Source: Streptomyces lienomycini (GTDB taxonomy: Bacteria > Actinomycetota > Actinomycetes > Streptomycetales > Streptomycetaceae). From it: a stretch of DNA of 64,000 nucleotides. Under the pieces are notes generated by a model. It did no database searches. It saw nothing but the letters and a program-made list of their open reading frames with translations, and had not been told where the DNA came from. Shown piece after piece: positions 49,509 to 59,646 of this stretch; position 1 is the stretch's first letter, and each line of letters starts with the position of its first letter. A program made the translations under genes and the position numbers. The stretch lies in the NCBI RefSeq assembly GCF_027947595.1, contig NZ_CP116257.1:6570001-6634000 (forward strand). The letters are read 5' to 3'.

Positions 49509-52500
49509 GTGGCGGGGTACGGGGGGCTCATGGGGTTCGTGCTGCTGCGTGCGCGGGCGCACCGCCTGCTGCTGGCCGCGGCCCTGCTCACCGTCCTGCT
49601 GACCACGACGGTCCTGGCCACGCTGACCGCCTACTCGGGCGCCGTCGGCGACGCGGCCCTGCGCCACGCCCTCGCCGACTCGCGCACCGGGGCGGACGCC
49701 GCGCTGATCGTGAAGGCGGACGTGCCGGCCGAACAGCGGTCGGCCGCCGACGCCACCGTGCGCGAGGGCGCCGCGAAGACCTTCGACGGGCTGCCGCGCA
49801 CGGTGCGGACCCTGATGCGGTCGGGCCCGTACGCGCTGCCCGGCTCGCTGCGTTCCGCGACCGAGCGGTCCGACGACCCCGATCTGACGTACTTCGCGGC
49901 GCTCGACCCCTCGCAGGTCCGCGTCGACGAGGGACGCTTGCCGACCGGGGGCGACGGCTCGGCGGGCGGGACGGTGGAGGTGGCGGTGCCGGTGGCCGCC
50001 GCCGAGCGCGTCGGCGTCCGGCCGGGCGACCGCCTCACGCTCACCGACCGGCTCGACGGCCCGGCCGTCCGCGTCGTGGTGAGCGGCCTGTACCGGCCGG
50101 CCGACGCCGGGGCACCGTACTGGCGCCTCGACGACCTGGACGGGCGCGGCCTCGAGGAGGGCGGCTTCACGACGTACGGGCCGCTGCTCGCCCCGCCCGG
50201 CGCGCTGTCCGGGGGCCGGGTCAGCGCGGGGTCGTCCGGGTGGCTGGTGACGGCGGACTACGCGTCGCTGACGACCGGGCGGACGGACGCCCTGGCCGAG
50301 GCGGCGCGGGACGGCCTGGCCTGGCTGCGCGAGCAGCGGGTCCTCAGCGGTTCCACGGCGGCGACGACCGAGCTGCCGGCGATCCTGGACCGCCTCGACC
50401 GCTCGCTGGTGGTCTCCCGCTCCACCCTTCTGGTCATCGCGCTGCAACTCGCCCTGCTCGCGGGCGGCGCGCTGCTGCTGGTGGCACGGCTGCTGAGCGT
50501 GGAGCGCGCGGGCGAGCTGCGGCTGCTGCGGGCGCGCGGTGCCTCCCGGGCCCGGCTGGCGGCGGGGTCCGCGCTGGAGGCGCTGCTGCTGGCGGTGCCC
50601 GCGGTGGTCTGCGCGCCGCTCCTCGCGGGGCCGCTGATCCGGCTGCTGGCCGGGCGGGGGCGCCTGCCCGGATCGGGCTCGGCTGGGAGCCGTCGGCCGG
50701 CGGCAGCGGCACGGTGTGGCTGGTGACGGCACTGGCGGCCCTCGGCTGCACGCTGGCCGTGGCACTGCCCGCGCTGGCCCCGGCGTCCGAGGCCCGCGGC
50801 CGGACCCGGGCACTGCCCGGCTGGTTGCGCGCCGGTGCGGACGTGGGCCTGCTGGTGGTCGCGGGCATCGCCTACTGGCAGCTGGACCGGCAGACCTCCG
50901 CCGACGCGACGGGCGGGGCCCGGGACGCGGGCACCCTGGGGATCGATCCGCTGTTCGTGGCGACACCCACGCTGGCCCTGCTGGCCGGTACGGTCCTGGC
51001 GCTGCGGTTGCTGCCGCTGGTGGCGCGGCTCGCGGAGCGCCGGGCGGCGAGCGGACGCGGGCTGGCGCGGCGCTGGCGGGCTGGCAGCTGAGCCGGCGTC
51101 CGATGCGCGGGGCGGGCCCCGTGCTGCTGCTGGTGCTCGCGGTGGCGCTCGGCACGATGGCGGTCGGGCAGGGCGCGTCCTGGTCCCGTTCGCAGGACGA
51201 CCAGGCCGACTTCCGTACGGGAGCGCCGATCCGGGTGCAGGCGTCCGGCACGGTGGAGGCGGGCCGTACCGACCGGATCGCGGGCGTCGAGGGCGTGCGG
51301 GAGGTCGCACCCGCGGCCCGGTCCGAGGTGTCGTTGTCCGGGGACCGGACGGCGACGGTGCTCGCGCTGGACACCTCGCGGGCGGCGGGCATGATGCTGA
51401 TGCGGCCGGACCTGGCCGACGCGTCCCCGCGGGAGCTGCTGGCCGGCATGGCGCCCGAGCAGGCGTCGAAGGGCACGCAGATCCCGGCCGGCACGGTCGG
51501 GCTCGCGCTGACGGCCACCCTCACCGTCCCGGACACCGACCCGGGCTCCGCGGACCGCGACTCCGCGAACCGCGACGCCACCTCGGCCTCCGCCTCCGCC
51601 GACTACCGGTCGGCGGACGTGACGGTCACCGTCGAGGACCGCTGGGGCACGCCCTACCGGCTGCGGGCCGGTTCACTGGCCGCCGACGGCCGGGAGCACA
51701 CCCTCGGCGCGGACGTCTCCGGCGGCCCGTTCACCCTGACCGGCGTCGAGTTCACGGTGATCCAGCCCACGGGCCGCAGCGAGGAACAGCGCCTGACCGT
51801 ACGGCAGGTGACGGCGACGTCCGCCGACGGGACCGCGCGGCGGGTGCCGCTGCCCGACGCCTGGGCCGCCGCGACGGAACTGTCGCCCGCGTCGACCGCG
51901 CCGGAGGCGGACGGTGCCCCGTCCGCTCCGCGTGTGCTGGGCTCGCGGCCGCTCGCCGTCCAGTACCGCACGGGCGTCTCGCTCAACCCGCAGATCACCA
52001 CGCTGACCGTGCGGCTGCGGGTCGCGCGGCCCGCGCCGGCCGAGGTGACCGCCGTCGCCACCGACCGGTTCCTGGACTCCGTGGGCGCCCGCGCCGGGCA
52101 GCGCGTCACGGTGGCGATCGGCGCCCACGACGTGCCGGTGCGGATCGTGCGCGCCGTGCGCGAACTGCCGGGCACCGCGCCCGAGAGCGCCCCCGCGCGG
52201 TCCGGCGGGGCGCTGCTGGTGGACCTGCGGGCGGTGAACGGGATGTTGCAGAGCGAGTACGGCACCGCCCTGGCGCCCACCGAGTGGTGGCTGCGGCCCG
52301 GGCCGGGGAGGACCGACGAGGCCGCGGCGGGTCTGCGGGCGTTCCCGGACACCGCGCCCGCCCAGGTCCTGGTCCGCGACGAGGTCGCCGAGCGGCTGCG
52401 TGACGACCCGTTCGGCGCTGGTCCCGGGGCGGCGTTCGCGGCGGCGACGCTGGTGGCGGCGGCGCTGGCGGCGGTCGGCTTCACGGTGAGCGCGGCGGGG

Positions 52501-52848
52501 TCGCTGCGCGAGCGCGGCGCCGAGTTCTCCGTCCTGCGCGCGCTGGGCGCCTCGCGCCGCCGGCTGGCCCGCACGGTCGCCGTCGAGCAGGGCGTGCTGA
52601 CCTGCCTGGCGCTGCTGACCGGCGCCGCCCTGGGGGCGGTCCTGACCCGGGCGGTGATCCCGCTGACCGTCCTGACCCCGCAGGCCGCCCGGCCCGTCCC
52701 GGACGTCCACGTGGTGCTGCCGGTCGACCGGACCGCCCTGCTGGTGGCCGGTATGGCCATCGTTCCGCTGCTGGTCACGGCGGCGCTGGCGCTGCGCCGC
52801 ACGGACACGACGGTGACCCTCAAGGAGCACGGAGGTGCCGGACGGTGA
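49509..52848 (+). pseudogene. FtsX/MacB-type ABC transporter permease, two apparent frameshifts
   Basis: Read as sequenced, the gene is in three frames: 49509-about 50660, then a second frame to about 51070, then a third to 52848. Together they encode one coherent permease of about 1114 residues. First membrane span LLLAAALLTVLLTTTVLATL, a large extracytoplasmic domain, spans around LLVIALQLALLAGGALLLVARLL and LVTALAALGCTLAVALPALA, a second large domain and C-terminal FtsX core (AAATLVAAALAAVGFTVSAAG, REVGA-like ERGAEFSVLRALGAS). One G restored at 50656-50660 and one near 51069 repair it. The end overlaps the next permease start (GTGA). Likely intact in the strain. Confidence 0.75.
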
Positions 52849-55577
52849 ACCGCGTGACCGCCCCCTGGGTACGCACCCGGCTGCGCGCCGCACCCAGCGC
52901 CGCCGTCGCGCTGGCGGTACTGGTGGCGCTGACCGCGTGTCTGGCCGCCGCGTTCCCCCGGGCACTGGACCGGTACACGGACGCCGGTCTGCGCCGGGCC
53001 GTCGAGCGGGCGTCGACCGGCGAACGCAGCGTGCGGGTGGACGCCGACCCCGTCCTCGGGGGGAGCGTCGCCGAGGCCGAGGACAGCGTCCGACCCGAGA
53101 GCCTCGCCGACGCCTACCGGTCCGTCCTCGGCAGCGTCGAACGCCCCCTCGTCGTCGACGAGAGGCAGTCGTCGTACGGCGTCCGCGTCACCGACAGCCT
53201 GCCCGCGCCGGAGAAGTGGCTGCCGCGGCCCGACGGGCTGCCCGCGGAGATGGTCCTCGCGGCCCAGGAGGGGCTCGCCGACCATGCCCGGCCGACGTCC
53301 GGCCGGCTGCCCCGGGTCGCGGGCGGGCGGACGGACTTCACGACCGCCGACGTGGAGGCCGCGGTGACCGAGGAGACGGCCCGCGCGCTGCACATCGAGG
53401 TGGGTTCGGTCCTCCACCTGCCGGCCCAGCGCGCCCTGACCGTCCACGTCACCGGCATCGTCACGCCCGAGCGGCCCGACAGCGCCTACTGGTCCGTCGA
53501 CTCCGTGCTGCGCACCCCCTCCTTGCGGCGCACGCCCGCCCCGCCCGGCGCCCCGAGCCCCACCTACTGGGTCGGCGGCCTGCTGCTCGCGCCCGAGGCG
53601 GGCCCCGCACTGCTCGGCACCGCCCAGGTGGGCCGCTACTGGCACCTGGCGACCGACACCGGCTCGGTGCGCAGCCGCGACCTCGACGGACTCGGTTCCG
53701 CCGTGGCCTCCCTGGAGTCCGGGCCCGGCCTGGAGCGGCTGCGCACGGCGATCGACCCCATGGCGGAGGTCACGACCGGTCTCGACGACGTCTTCACCGC
53801 GTACGGGCGACTGCGCGGCGACATCGGCCCGCTGGTCGTCGTCGCCGCGTCCGGGGCGGGCACCGTCGCCGCGGTGGTCCTGCTGATGGCGGGCGGCCTG
53901 GCCGCCGGCCGGCGCCGCACCGAACTGGCCCTGCTGCGGGCCCGCGGCGCCTCCGTACGGGGTCTGACGGGACGGCTGCTGGCCGAGACGGCGGTGGTGG
54001 CCGTGCCCGCGGGCGCGCTCGGGTTCGGCGCGGCCCTGCTCGCGCTGCCCGGCGCCCGGCTGTGGCCCGCGCTCTGGGCCGCCGCCGCGGTCACCGCCGT
54101 CGCCTGCCTCGCGCTGCCGCTGCGCGCGGCCGCCGCGCACCGCACCGTACGCGTCCACGGCGGACGGCGGGACGTGGCGTCGGCGCGGGCCTCCCGGCGC
54201 CGTACGGTCGCCGAGCTGACGGTCGTGGTCCTCGCGCTGGGCGCCGTGGAGACGCTGCGCCGGCGCGGGGCGACGGAGGGCGCCGGCGACCTGGTGGCGC
54301 TGGCCCCGGTCCTGGTGGGGGTGATCGCCGCGCTGGTGCTGGTGCGCCTGTACCCGCTGCCGCTGCGCGCGCTGGCCCGTCCGGCCCGGCGGCTGCGGGG
54401 CGCCGTCGGGCATCTCGCGCTGGCCCGGGCCGGCCGTACCTCCGCCTCCGCCGTACTGCCCCTGCTCGCGCTGCTGACCGCGTTCACCGTGGCGGCGTTC
54501 GGCGGGTCGGTCCTCAGCGGCGTGGCCGACGCCCGCGACCGTGCCGCGCTGCTCGCCGTCGGCGCCGACGCCCGGGTGGAGGCGGACGACGCGCTGCCCT
54601 CCGGCCTGTCCGACCGGCTCCGCGGGGCGTCCGGGGCGCGGGAGGTCACCGAGGTCGGCATCGACTACCAGGCCGGGACACCGAACGGCCGCCAGTCGCT
54701 GCCGGTCGCGGGCGTGGACCCGGACGCCTACGCGGCGCTGGCCGCGCGGACGGGTCTCGGCGCGTTCCCCGGTGGGCGGCTGACCCGGCCGGACGGCGCC
54801 GAGGGCGGCTCCGAGGACGCCGTACTGCCGGCGCTGGCCTCCCCCGCGGTCGCCGAACGGTTCGGCGACGAGCCGTTCGGGATGCGCCTGGCCGACGGCA
54901 GCGTCGCCACGCTGCGGATCGTGCTGGTCCGCGAGGACACCCCGGCCGTGTACGGCGACGACTTCCTCGTCGTGGACCGGGCCGGGCTGTCCGCCGGGGC
55001 CGCGCCGCCCAACGTGCTGCTGCTGAGCGGCGACGACCTGGACGGGGGCGCGCTGCGCCGGGCGGTGGACGACGCCGGCACCGTCCACCTGCGGGCCGAG
55101 GAACGCGGCACGTACGTGGACTCGCCGCTGCAGACCGGCGCCGAGCGGATCTACACGGCCGCCGTGGCCGCCGGCGCCGGTTACGCCGCCCTGGCCCTGC
55201 TGCTGTCGCTGGCGGGCACCGCCGCGGAACGCGCCGCGCTCCTCGCCCGGCTGCGCACCATGGGCCTCACCCGCGCCCAGGGCCGCCGTCTGCTCGTCCT
55301 GGAGTCCCTCCCGCAGGCGCTGCCCGCCGCGCTGGGCGGCATCCTGACCGGCTGGGCGGCCGTACGGCTCCTCGCCCCCGGCGTCGACCTGACGACCATC
55401 GCGCTGTCGACGACGGCGTCCCCGGTGGGGCGTGCCGAACTGCGCGCCGACCCGTGGTCGCTGGCCGTTCCGGCGGTGGCGGTGCTGGTGCTGGCGGTGG
55501 GGGTGGCGGCGCTCCAGGCGTGGTGGTCGGGCCGGCGCGGGGCGGTCGCGGAGCTCCGGGCGGGCGACGCGCGGTGA
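52845..55577 (+). CDS. FtsX/MacB-type ABC transporter permease 2
   Basis: 910 residues, uninterrupted, with the same layout as its neighbour: N-terminal span (AVALAVLVALTACLAAAFPRAL), a large exposed domain, paired spans around LVVVAASGAGTVAAVVLLMAGGLA and a C-terminal FtsX core (YAALALLLSLAGTAAERAALLARLRTMG). Overlaps the previous stop by four bases. It is probably the partner permease of an exporter together with the ATPase that follows; the substrate is unknown but lipid, peptide or drug export is usual for this class. Confidence 0.88.
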   Translation: MNRVTAPWVRTRLRAAPSAAVALAVLVALTACLAAAFPRALDRYTDAGLRRAVERASTGERSVRVDADPVLGGSVAEAEDSVRPESLADAYRSVLGSVERPLVVDERQSSYGVRVTDSLPAPEKWLPRPDGLPAEMVLAAQEGLADHARPTSGRLPRVAGGRTDFTTADVEAAVTEETARALHIEVGSVLHLPAQRALTVHVTGIVTPERPDSAYWSVDSVLRTPSLRRTPAPPGAPSPTYWVGGLLLAPEAGPALLGTAQVGRYWHLATDTGSVRSRDLDGLGSAVASLESGPGLERLRTAIDPMAEVTTGLDDVFTAYGRLRGDIGPLVVVAASGAGTVAAVVLLMAGGLAAGRRRTELALLRARGASVRGLTGRLLAETAVVAVPAGALGFGAALLALPGARLWPALWAAAAVTAVACLALPLRAAAAHRTVRVHGGRRDVASARASRRRTVAELTVVVLALGAVETLRRRGATEGAGDLVALAPVLVGVIAALVLVRLYPLPLRALARPARRLRGAVGHLALARAGRTSASAVLPLLALLTAFTVAAFGGSVLSGVADARDRAALLAVGADARVEADDALPSGLSDRLRGASGAREVTEVGIDYQAGTPNGRQSLPVAGVDPDAYAALAARTGLGAFPGGRLTRPDGAEGGSEDAVLPALASPAVAERFGDEPFGMRLADGSVATLRIVLVREDTPAVYGDDFLVVDRAGLSAGAAPPNVLLLSGDDLDGGALRRAVDDAGTVHLRAEERGTYVDSPLQTGAERIYTAAVAAGAGYAALALLLSLAGTAAERAALLARLRTMGLTRAQGRRLLVLESLPQALPAALGGILTGWAAVRLLAPGVDLTTIALSTTASPVGRAELRADPWSLAVPAVAVLVLAVGVAALQAWWSGRRGAVAELRAGDAR

Positions 55578-55608
55578 AGGCCCGACCGGAGACACGGAGG
55601 AGATCCCG

Positions 55609-56574
55609 ATGACGACCGACCCCACCCTCGCCGAACTGGCCGACCGCGCCACCGCGTCCCGGGACCGGCCCGCCTACGGCCACGACGCCCTGATCACCTG
55701 CGACCGCCTGGTCCGGATCTTCAGCGCGGACGGCGTGGAGGTGCAGGCCCTCCAGGGGCTCGACCTGCTGGTCCGCGAGGGCGAGCTGATGGCTCTGGTC
55801 GGCGCCTCGGGCAGCGGCAAGTCGACGCTGATGAACATCCTGGCCGGCCTGGACACCCCGACCGCCGGAGCGGCCCGGGTCGCGGGGCGCGACCTGCTGG
55901 CGATGACGGCGAAGGACCGCCTGGCCTACCGCCGCACGGTGGTTGGCTTCGTGTGGCAGCAGACGTCCCGCAACCTCATGCCGTATCTGACGGCCGCCCA
56001 GAACGTGGCCCTGCCCATGCAGTTGGCCGGGACCGGTGGGCGCCGGGCGGCACGCGCCGAACGCGCGCTGGAGCTGCTGGACCTGATGGACGTCGCCGAC
56101 TGCCGCGACCGGCGCCCGCAGCAGTTGTCCGGCGGGCAGCAGCAGCGGGTCGCCATCGCCGTGGCCCTGGCGGGCGGCCCCTCGGTGCTGCTCGCCGACG
56201 AGCCGACGGGCGAACTGGACTCCCACACCGCGGAACAGATCTTCGCCGCCTTCCGCACGGCGAACGAGCAGTTGGGCACCACCATCGTCATCGTCACCCA
56301 CGACCAGGCGGTGGCCGGTGAGGTCCGCCGCACCGTCGCCATCCGCGACGGCCGCACCTCCACGGAGGTGCTGCGGCGCAGCGAGGTGGACGCCGAGACC
56401 GGCCACGAGACGGTGGTGGCCCGCGAGTACGCCATGCTCGACCGGGCCGGCCGGCTCCAGCTGCCCGCCGACTACACCGCGGCCCTGGGCATGCGCGACC
56501 GCGTCGCCCTGGAACTGGAGTCGGACCACATCGCCGTACGCCCGGACGACAGCGACACCCACACCCGCGACTGA
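55609..56574 (+). CDS. ABC transporter ATP-binding protein (MacB/LolD type)
   Basis: 321 residues. Walker A VGASGSGKSTLMN, Q-loop near FVWQQTSRNLMPYLTA, signature LSGGQQQRVAIAVAL and Walker B LLADEPTGELD followed by VTHDQAVA. MacB/LolD-type ATPases have this sequence pattern. GGAGGAG seven bases before ATG 55609. A C-terminal extension of about 75 residues (from EVDAETGHETVV) lies beyond the usual ATPase. Works with the two permeases upstream. Confidence 0.95.
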   Translation: MTTDPTLAELADRATASRDRPAYGHDALITCDRLVRIFSADGVEVQALQGLDLLVREGELMALVGASGSGKSTLMNILAGLDTPTAGAARVAGRDLLAMTAKDRLAYRRTVVGFVWQQTSRNLMPYLTAAQNVALPMQLAGTGGRRAARAERALELLDLMDVADCRDRRPQQLSGGQQQRVAIAVALAGGPSVLLADEPTGELDSHTAEQIFAAFRTANEQLGTTIVIVTHDQAVAGEVRRTVAIRDGRTSTEVLRRSEVDAETGHETVVAREYAMLDRAGRLQLPADYTAALGMRDRVALELESDHIAVRPDDSDTHTRD

Positions 56575-56583
56575 CCGGCCGGC

Positions 56584-56643
56584 CCCAGGCCGGTCGGGCC
56601 CAGGCCGAACGGACCCAGGCCGGTCGGGCCCAGGCCGGTCGGG
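56584..56643. repeat. Four 15-bp tandem repeats between convergent genes
   Basis: cccaggccggtcggg occurs at 56584-56598, 56614-56628 and 56629-56643, with a diverged copy (cccaggccgaacgga) at 56599-56613. The array fills the whole gap between the ATPase stop and the opposing stop at 56645. Each unit contains a ccaggccgg core able to form small stems, so it may double as a terminator. Confidence 0.9.
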
Positions 56644-56644
56644 C

Positions 56645-57334
56645 TCAGCGCATGCTGAGGCCCAGGGCTCCGGTCCCCGCCCGCCGCAGGGCGACGGACC
56701 CGAAGGGCGTGCGCAGCCGCAGCCACGCACCGGAGGAGAACAGCTTCGCCGCGTCCTCGCGGGTGCCCGAAGCGCCGGGCGGCCGCAGGAAGCCGAGCGA
56801 CTGGGCCGCGTGCACGGCACGCACCGGCAGCCCGGTGCCCCCGACCGTCCGGGACCAGATGTCCCGGCCGATCCGGTCCAGTTCGGCCCGCGTACGGGCG
56901 TCGGGCGCCAACTCCTCCGTGCGGGTACGGAACTCCGCGACCGCGGCGGCGACCAGCGCGCCCAGGGCGTCCGGGGCGGGCAGCCCCGGCTCGGCCCGCC
57001 AGCCGCCGCGCGGCGGCAGCACCCCGGCCCACGGCGGCCCGGTGACGGCGCCCGGGACCCCGGCGGTCACCGCCCGCTCGTCCACGGCCTCGAGCAGCTC
57101 ACCGGCGGAGACGGTCACGTCCAGGGTGACGTCGAGCCCGTTCTCGTACGGCTTGGCCAGCCGCACCGCGCGCACGGCCAGCACCTCGAAGGAGGGCGGC
57201 CGTCCGAACACGGCGAGGGCGGTGCCGGCCGCCTGGAGGCGCACCGCGGCCGAGCGGTCGTAGTGCAGCAGCCGGGAGAGGAAGGCCGCGAGGTCCGCGG
57301 CCTCCCCCTCGTCGGCGAGATGGAGCACCGTCAT
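56645..57334 (-). CDS. Hypothetical protein, no family recognised
   Basis: 229 residues, soluble, no signal or membrane span. Features visible: FLSRLLHYDRSAAVRLQAAG near the N-terminus, two stretches rich in hydrophobic and acidic residues, and a C-terminus FGSVALRRAGTGALGLSMR. The start codon overlaps the thioesterase stop (ATGA), so the two are translationally coupled and probably share a transcript. Many Streptomyces have a gene of this type next to a 4-hydroxybenzoyl-CoA thioesterase-like gene. No function is known. Confidence 0.8.
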   Translation of the reverse strand: MTVLHLADEGEAADLAAFLSRLLHYDRSAAVRLQAAGTALAVFGRPPSFEVLAVRAVRLAKPYENGLDVTLDVTVSAGELLEAVDERAVTAGVPGAVTGPPWAGVLPPRGGWRAEPGLPAPDALGALVAAAVAEFRTRTEELAPDARTRAELDRIGRDIWSRTVGGTGLPVRAVHAAQSLGFLRPPGASGTREDAAKLFSSGAWLRLRTPFGSVALRRAGTGALGLSMR

Positions 57335-57741
57335 GCGGCGACGGCCCCCTCCTTGGCGTCCGTGTACTCCTGGAGGAACTCCCGCTCCTCGGCGGTGAGC
57401 CGCCGGGGCCGCTGCGCCTCGAAGTCGAACGGCACGATCACCGTGGAGGCCCGGACGTAGACGACGTCCCCGTCCCTGACCTCGTAGGTGAGGGTGAAGG
57501 AGGCGGCCCTGATCTCCGTGACCCACAGCTCGACGTCGACCGGGTGGTGCCGGTGGACGAGCTGCCGCTTGTAGTCGATCTCATGGCGTGCCACCACGGA
57601 CCCCTGCTTGAAGTCCTTCTCCGGGCGGAACAGGAAGTCGATACGGGCCTCCTCCAGGTAGCGGAGGAAGACCACGTTGTTGACGTGGCCGTACGCGTCC
57701 ATGTCCGCCCAGCGCAGTGGGCAGCGGTAGATGTGCCGCAA
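57331..57741 (-). CDS. Acyl-CoA thioesterase, hot-dog fold
   Basis: 136 residues of the 4-hydroxybenzoyl-CoA thioesterase type. The family signature is RCPLRWADMDAYGHVNNVVFLRYLEEARIDFLF with the catalytic Asp in DMD and the YGHVNN motif. TTG 57741 is the only start that leaves the domain intact, two bases after the EttA stop, so reinitiation after EttA is likely. Hydrolyses acyl-CoA thioesters; the acyl group is unknown. Confidence 0.88.
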   Translation of the reverse strand: MRHIYRCPLRWADMDAYGHVNNVVFLRYLEEARIDFLFRPEKDFKQGSVVARHEIDYKRQLVHRHHPVDVELWVTEIRAASFTLTYEVRDGDVVYVRASTVIVPFDFEAQRPRRLTAEEREFLQEYTDAKEGAVAA

Positions 57742-57743
57742 GA

Positions 57744-59408
57744 TCAGCCCCGGGTCAGCTTCTTGTAGGTGGCGCGGTGCGGACGGGCGGCGTCCGCGCC
57801 GAGCCGCTCGACCTTGTTCTTCTCGTAGGACTCGAAGTTGCCCTCGAACCAGAACCACTTGGACTCGCCCTCGTAGGCGAGGATGTGGGTGGCGACCCGG
57901 TCCAGGAACCACCGGTCGTGGGAGACGACCACGGCGCACCCGGGGAACTCGAGCAGCGCGTTCTCCAGGCTGGAGAGGGTCTCGACGTCGAGGTCGTTGG
58001 TCGGCTCGTCGAGGAGCAGCAGGTTGCCGCCCTGCTTGAGGGTGAGCGCCAGGTTCAGCCGGTTGCGCTCGCCGCCGGAGAGGACGCCGGCGGCCTTCTG
58101 CTGGTCCGGCCCCTTGAACCCGAAGGCGGAGACGTAGGCGCGGGAGGGCATCTCGACCTGCCCGACGTTGATGTAGTCCAGCTCGTCGCTCACCACGGCC
58201 CACAGCGACTTCTTGGGGTCGATGTTCTCGCGGCTCTGGTCGACGTAGGAGATCTTGACGGTGTCGCCGACCTTGATGGTGCCGGAGTCCGGCTCCTCGA
58301 AGCCCTGGATCATCTTGAACAGGGTGGTCTTGCCCGCACCGTTGGGGCCGATGACCCCGACGATCCCGTTGCGCGGCAGCGTGAAGGAGAGGTCGTCGAT
58401 GAGGACCTTGTCCCCGAACGCCTTGCTGAGGTTGTTCACCTCGACGACGACGTTGCCCAGGCGCGGGCCCGGCGGGATCTGGATCTCCTCGAAGTCCAGC
58501 TTGCGCATCTTGTCGGCCTCGGCCGCCATCTCCTCGTAGCGCGCGAGGCGGGCCTTGGACTTGGCCTGGCGGCCCTTGGCGTTGGAGCGCACCCAGTCCA
58601 GCTCGTCCTTGAGGCGCTTCTGCCGCTTGGCGTCCTTCTGGCCCTCGACCTTGAGGCGGGTGGCCTTGGTCTCCAGGTACTTGGAGTAGTTGCCCTCGTA
58701 GCCGTGCAGGCGGCCGCGGTCGACCTCGCAGATCCAGCCCGCGACGTTGTCCAGGAAGTACCGGTCGTGGGTCACGGCCACGACGGTGCCCTCGTACTTG
58801 GCGAGGTGCTGCTCCAGCCAGTTGACGGACTCGGCGTCGAGGTGGTTGGTCGGCTCGTCGAGGAGCAGCAGGTCCGGGGCCTCGAGCAGCAGCTTGCACA
58901 GCGCCACGCGCCGCTTCTCACCACCGGAGAGGTTCACCACGGCCCAGTCGCCGGGCGGGCAGCCCAGCGCGTCCATGGCCTGCTCGAGCTGGGCGTCGAG
59001 GTCCCACGCGTTGGCGTGGTCCAGCTCCTCCTGGAGCTTGCCCATCTCCTCGAGCAGCGCGTCCGAGTAGTCGGTCGCCATCTGCTCGGCGATCTCGTTG
59101 AACCGGTCGAGCTTGCCCTTGACCTCGGCGACACCCTCCTGGACGTTCTCCAGGACGGTCTTCTCCTCGTTCAGCGGGGGCTCCTGCAGCAGGATGCCCA
59201 CGGTGTAGCCCGGGGACAGGAAGGCGTCCCCGTTCGAGGGCTGCTCGAGCCCCGCCATGATCTTCAGAACGGTCGACTTACCGGCACCGTTCGGACCGAC
59301 CACACCGATCTTCGCGCCGGGCAGGAAGCTCAGGGTGACGTCGTCAAGGATCACCTTGTCGCCGTGCGCCTTGCGCGCCTTGCGCATGGTGTAAATGTAC
59401 TCAGCCAA
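57744..59408 (-). CDS. ettA: ABC-F ribosome factor EttA
   Basis: 554 residues, soluble, two ATP-binding domains without membrane spans: Walker A GPNGAGKST and GPNGAGKTT, signatures LSGGEKRRVALCKLLLEAP and LSGGERNRLNLALTL, Walker B LLLLDEPTNHLD and LLLLDEPTNDLD. The arm region after AWDLDAQLEQAMDALGCPPGD and the linker are as in EttA. EttA sits in the ribosomal E site and gates entry into elongation according to energy state. TTG 59408 gives MAEYIYTMRKARKAHGDK, the family N-terminus; no strong ribosome binding site is visible. Confidence 0.94.
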   Translation of the reverse strand: MAEYIYTMRKARKAHGDKVILDDVTLSFLPGAKIGVVGPNGAGKSTVLKIMAGLEQPSNGDAFLSPGYTVGILLQEPPLNEEKTVLENVQEGVAEVKGKLDRFNEIAEQMATDYSDALLEEMGKLQEELDHANAWDLDAQLEQAMDALGCPPGDWAVVNLSGGEKRRVALCKLLLEAPDLLLLDEPTNHLDAESVNWLEQHLAKYEGTVVAVTHDRYFLDNVAGWICEVDRGRLHGYEGNYSKYLETKATRLKVEGQKDAKRQKRLKDELDWVRSNAKGRQAKSKARLARYEEMAAEADKMRKLDFEEIQIPPGPRLGNVVVEVNNLSKAFGDKVLIDDLSFTLPRNGIVGVIGPNGAGKTTLFKMIQGFEEPDSGTIKVGDTVKISYVDQSRENIDPKKSLWAVVSDELDYINVGQVEMPSRAYVSAFGFKGPDQQKAAGVLSGGERNRLNLALTLKQGGNLLLLDEPTNDLDVETLSSLENALLEFPGCAVVVSHDRWFLDRVATHILAYEGESKWFWFEGNFESYEKNKVERLGADAARPHRATYKKLTRG

Positions 59409-59646
59409 GAGAAACCGTCCGGCAGCTTGATCAGGCAGTGGGCAGATACACCCCATCTTGCCGCACGGCCAGCCCTGGGCGGAAACGCGTTCCCTGCGGG
59501 GGCTCTGACCTGGCCTTTCCGGGGGTCCCCGCAACCCCGCCCGCCACCGTCGGCCGCCGCGGGCCGGCCGCGGGCCCCCTCGTGCGGCCCAGGGGCGCCC
59601 AGCCCGCTGGTGCGGCGCCCCCACCACGCCGGGCTACGGTGCGGCC

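Noticed and set aside
51654..55652. Open frame of about 1330 codons opposite the ABC permeases
   Set aside because: Arg/Ala/Gly-rich sequence without domains; the plus strand encodes the permease spans.
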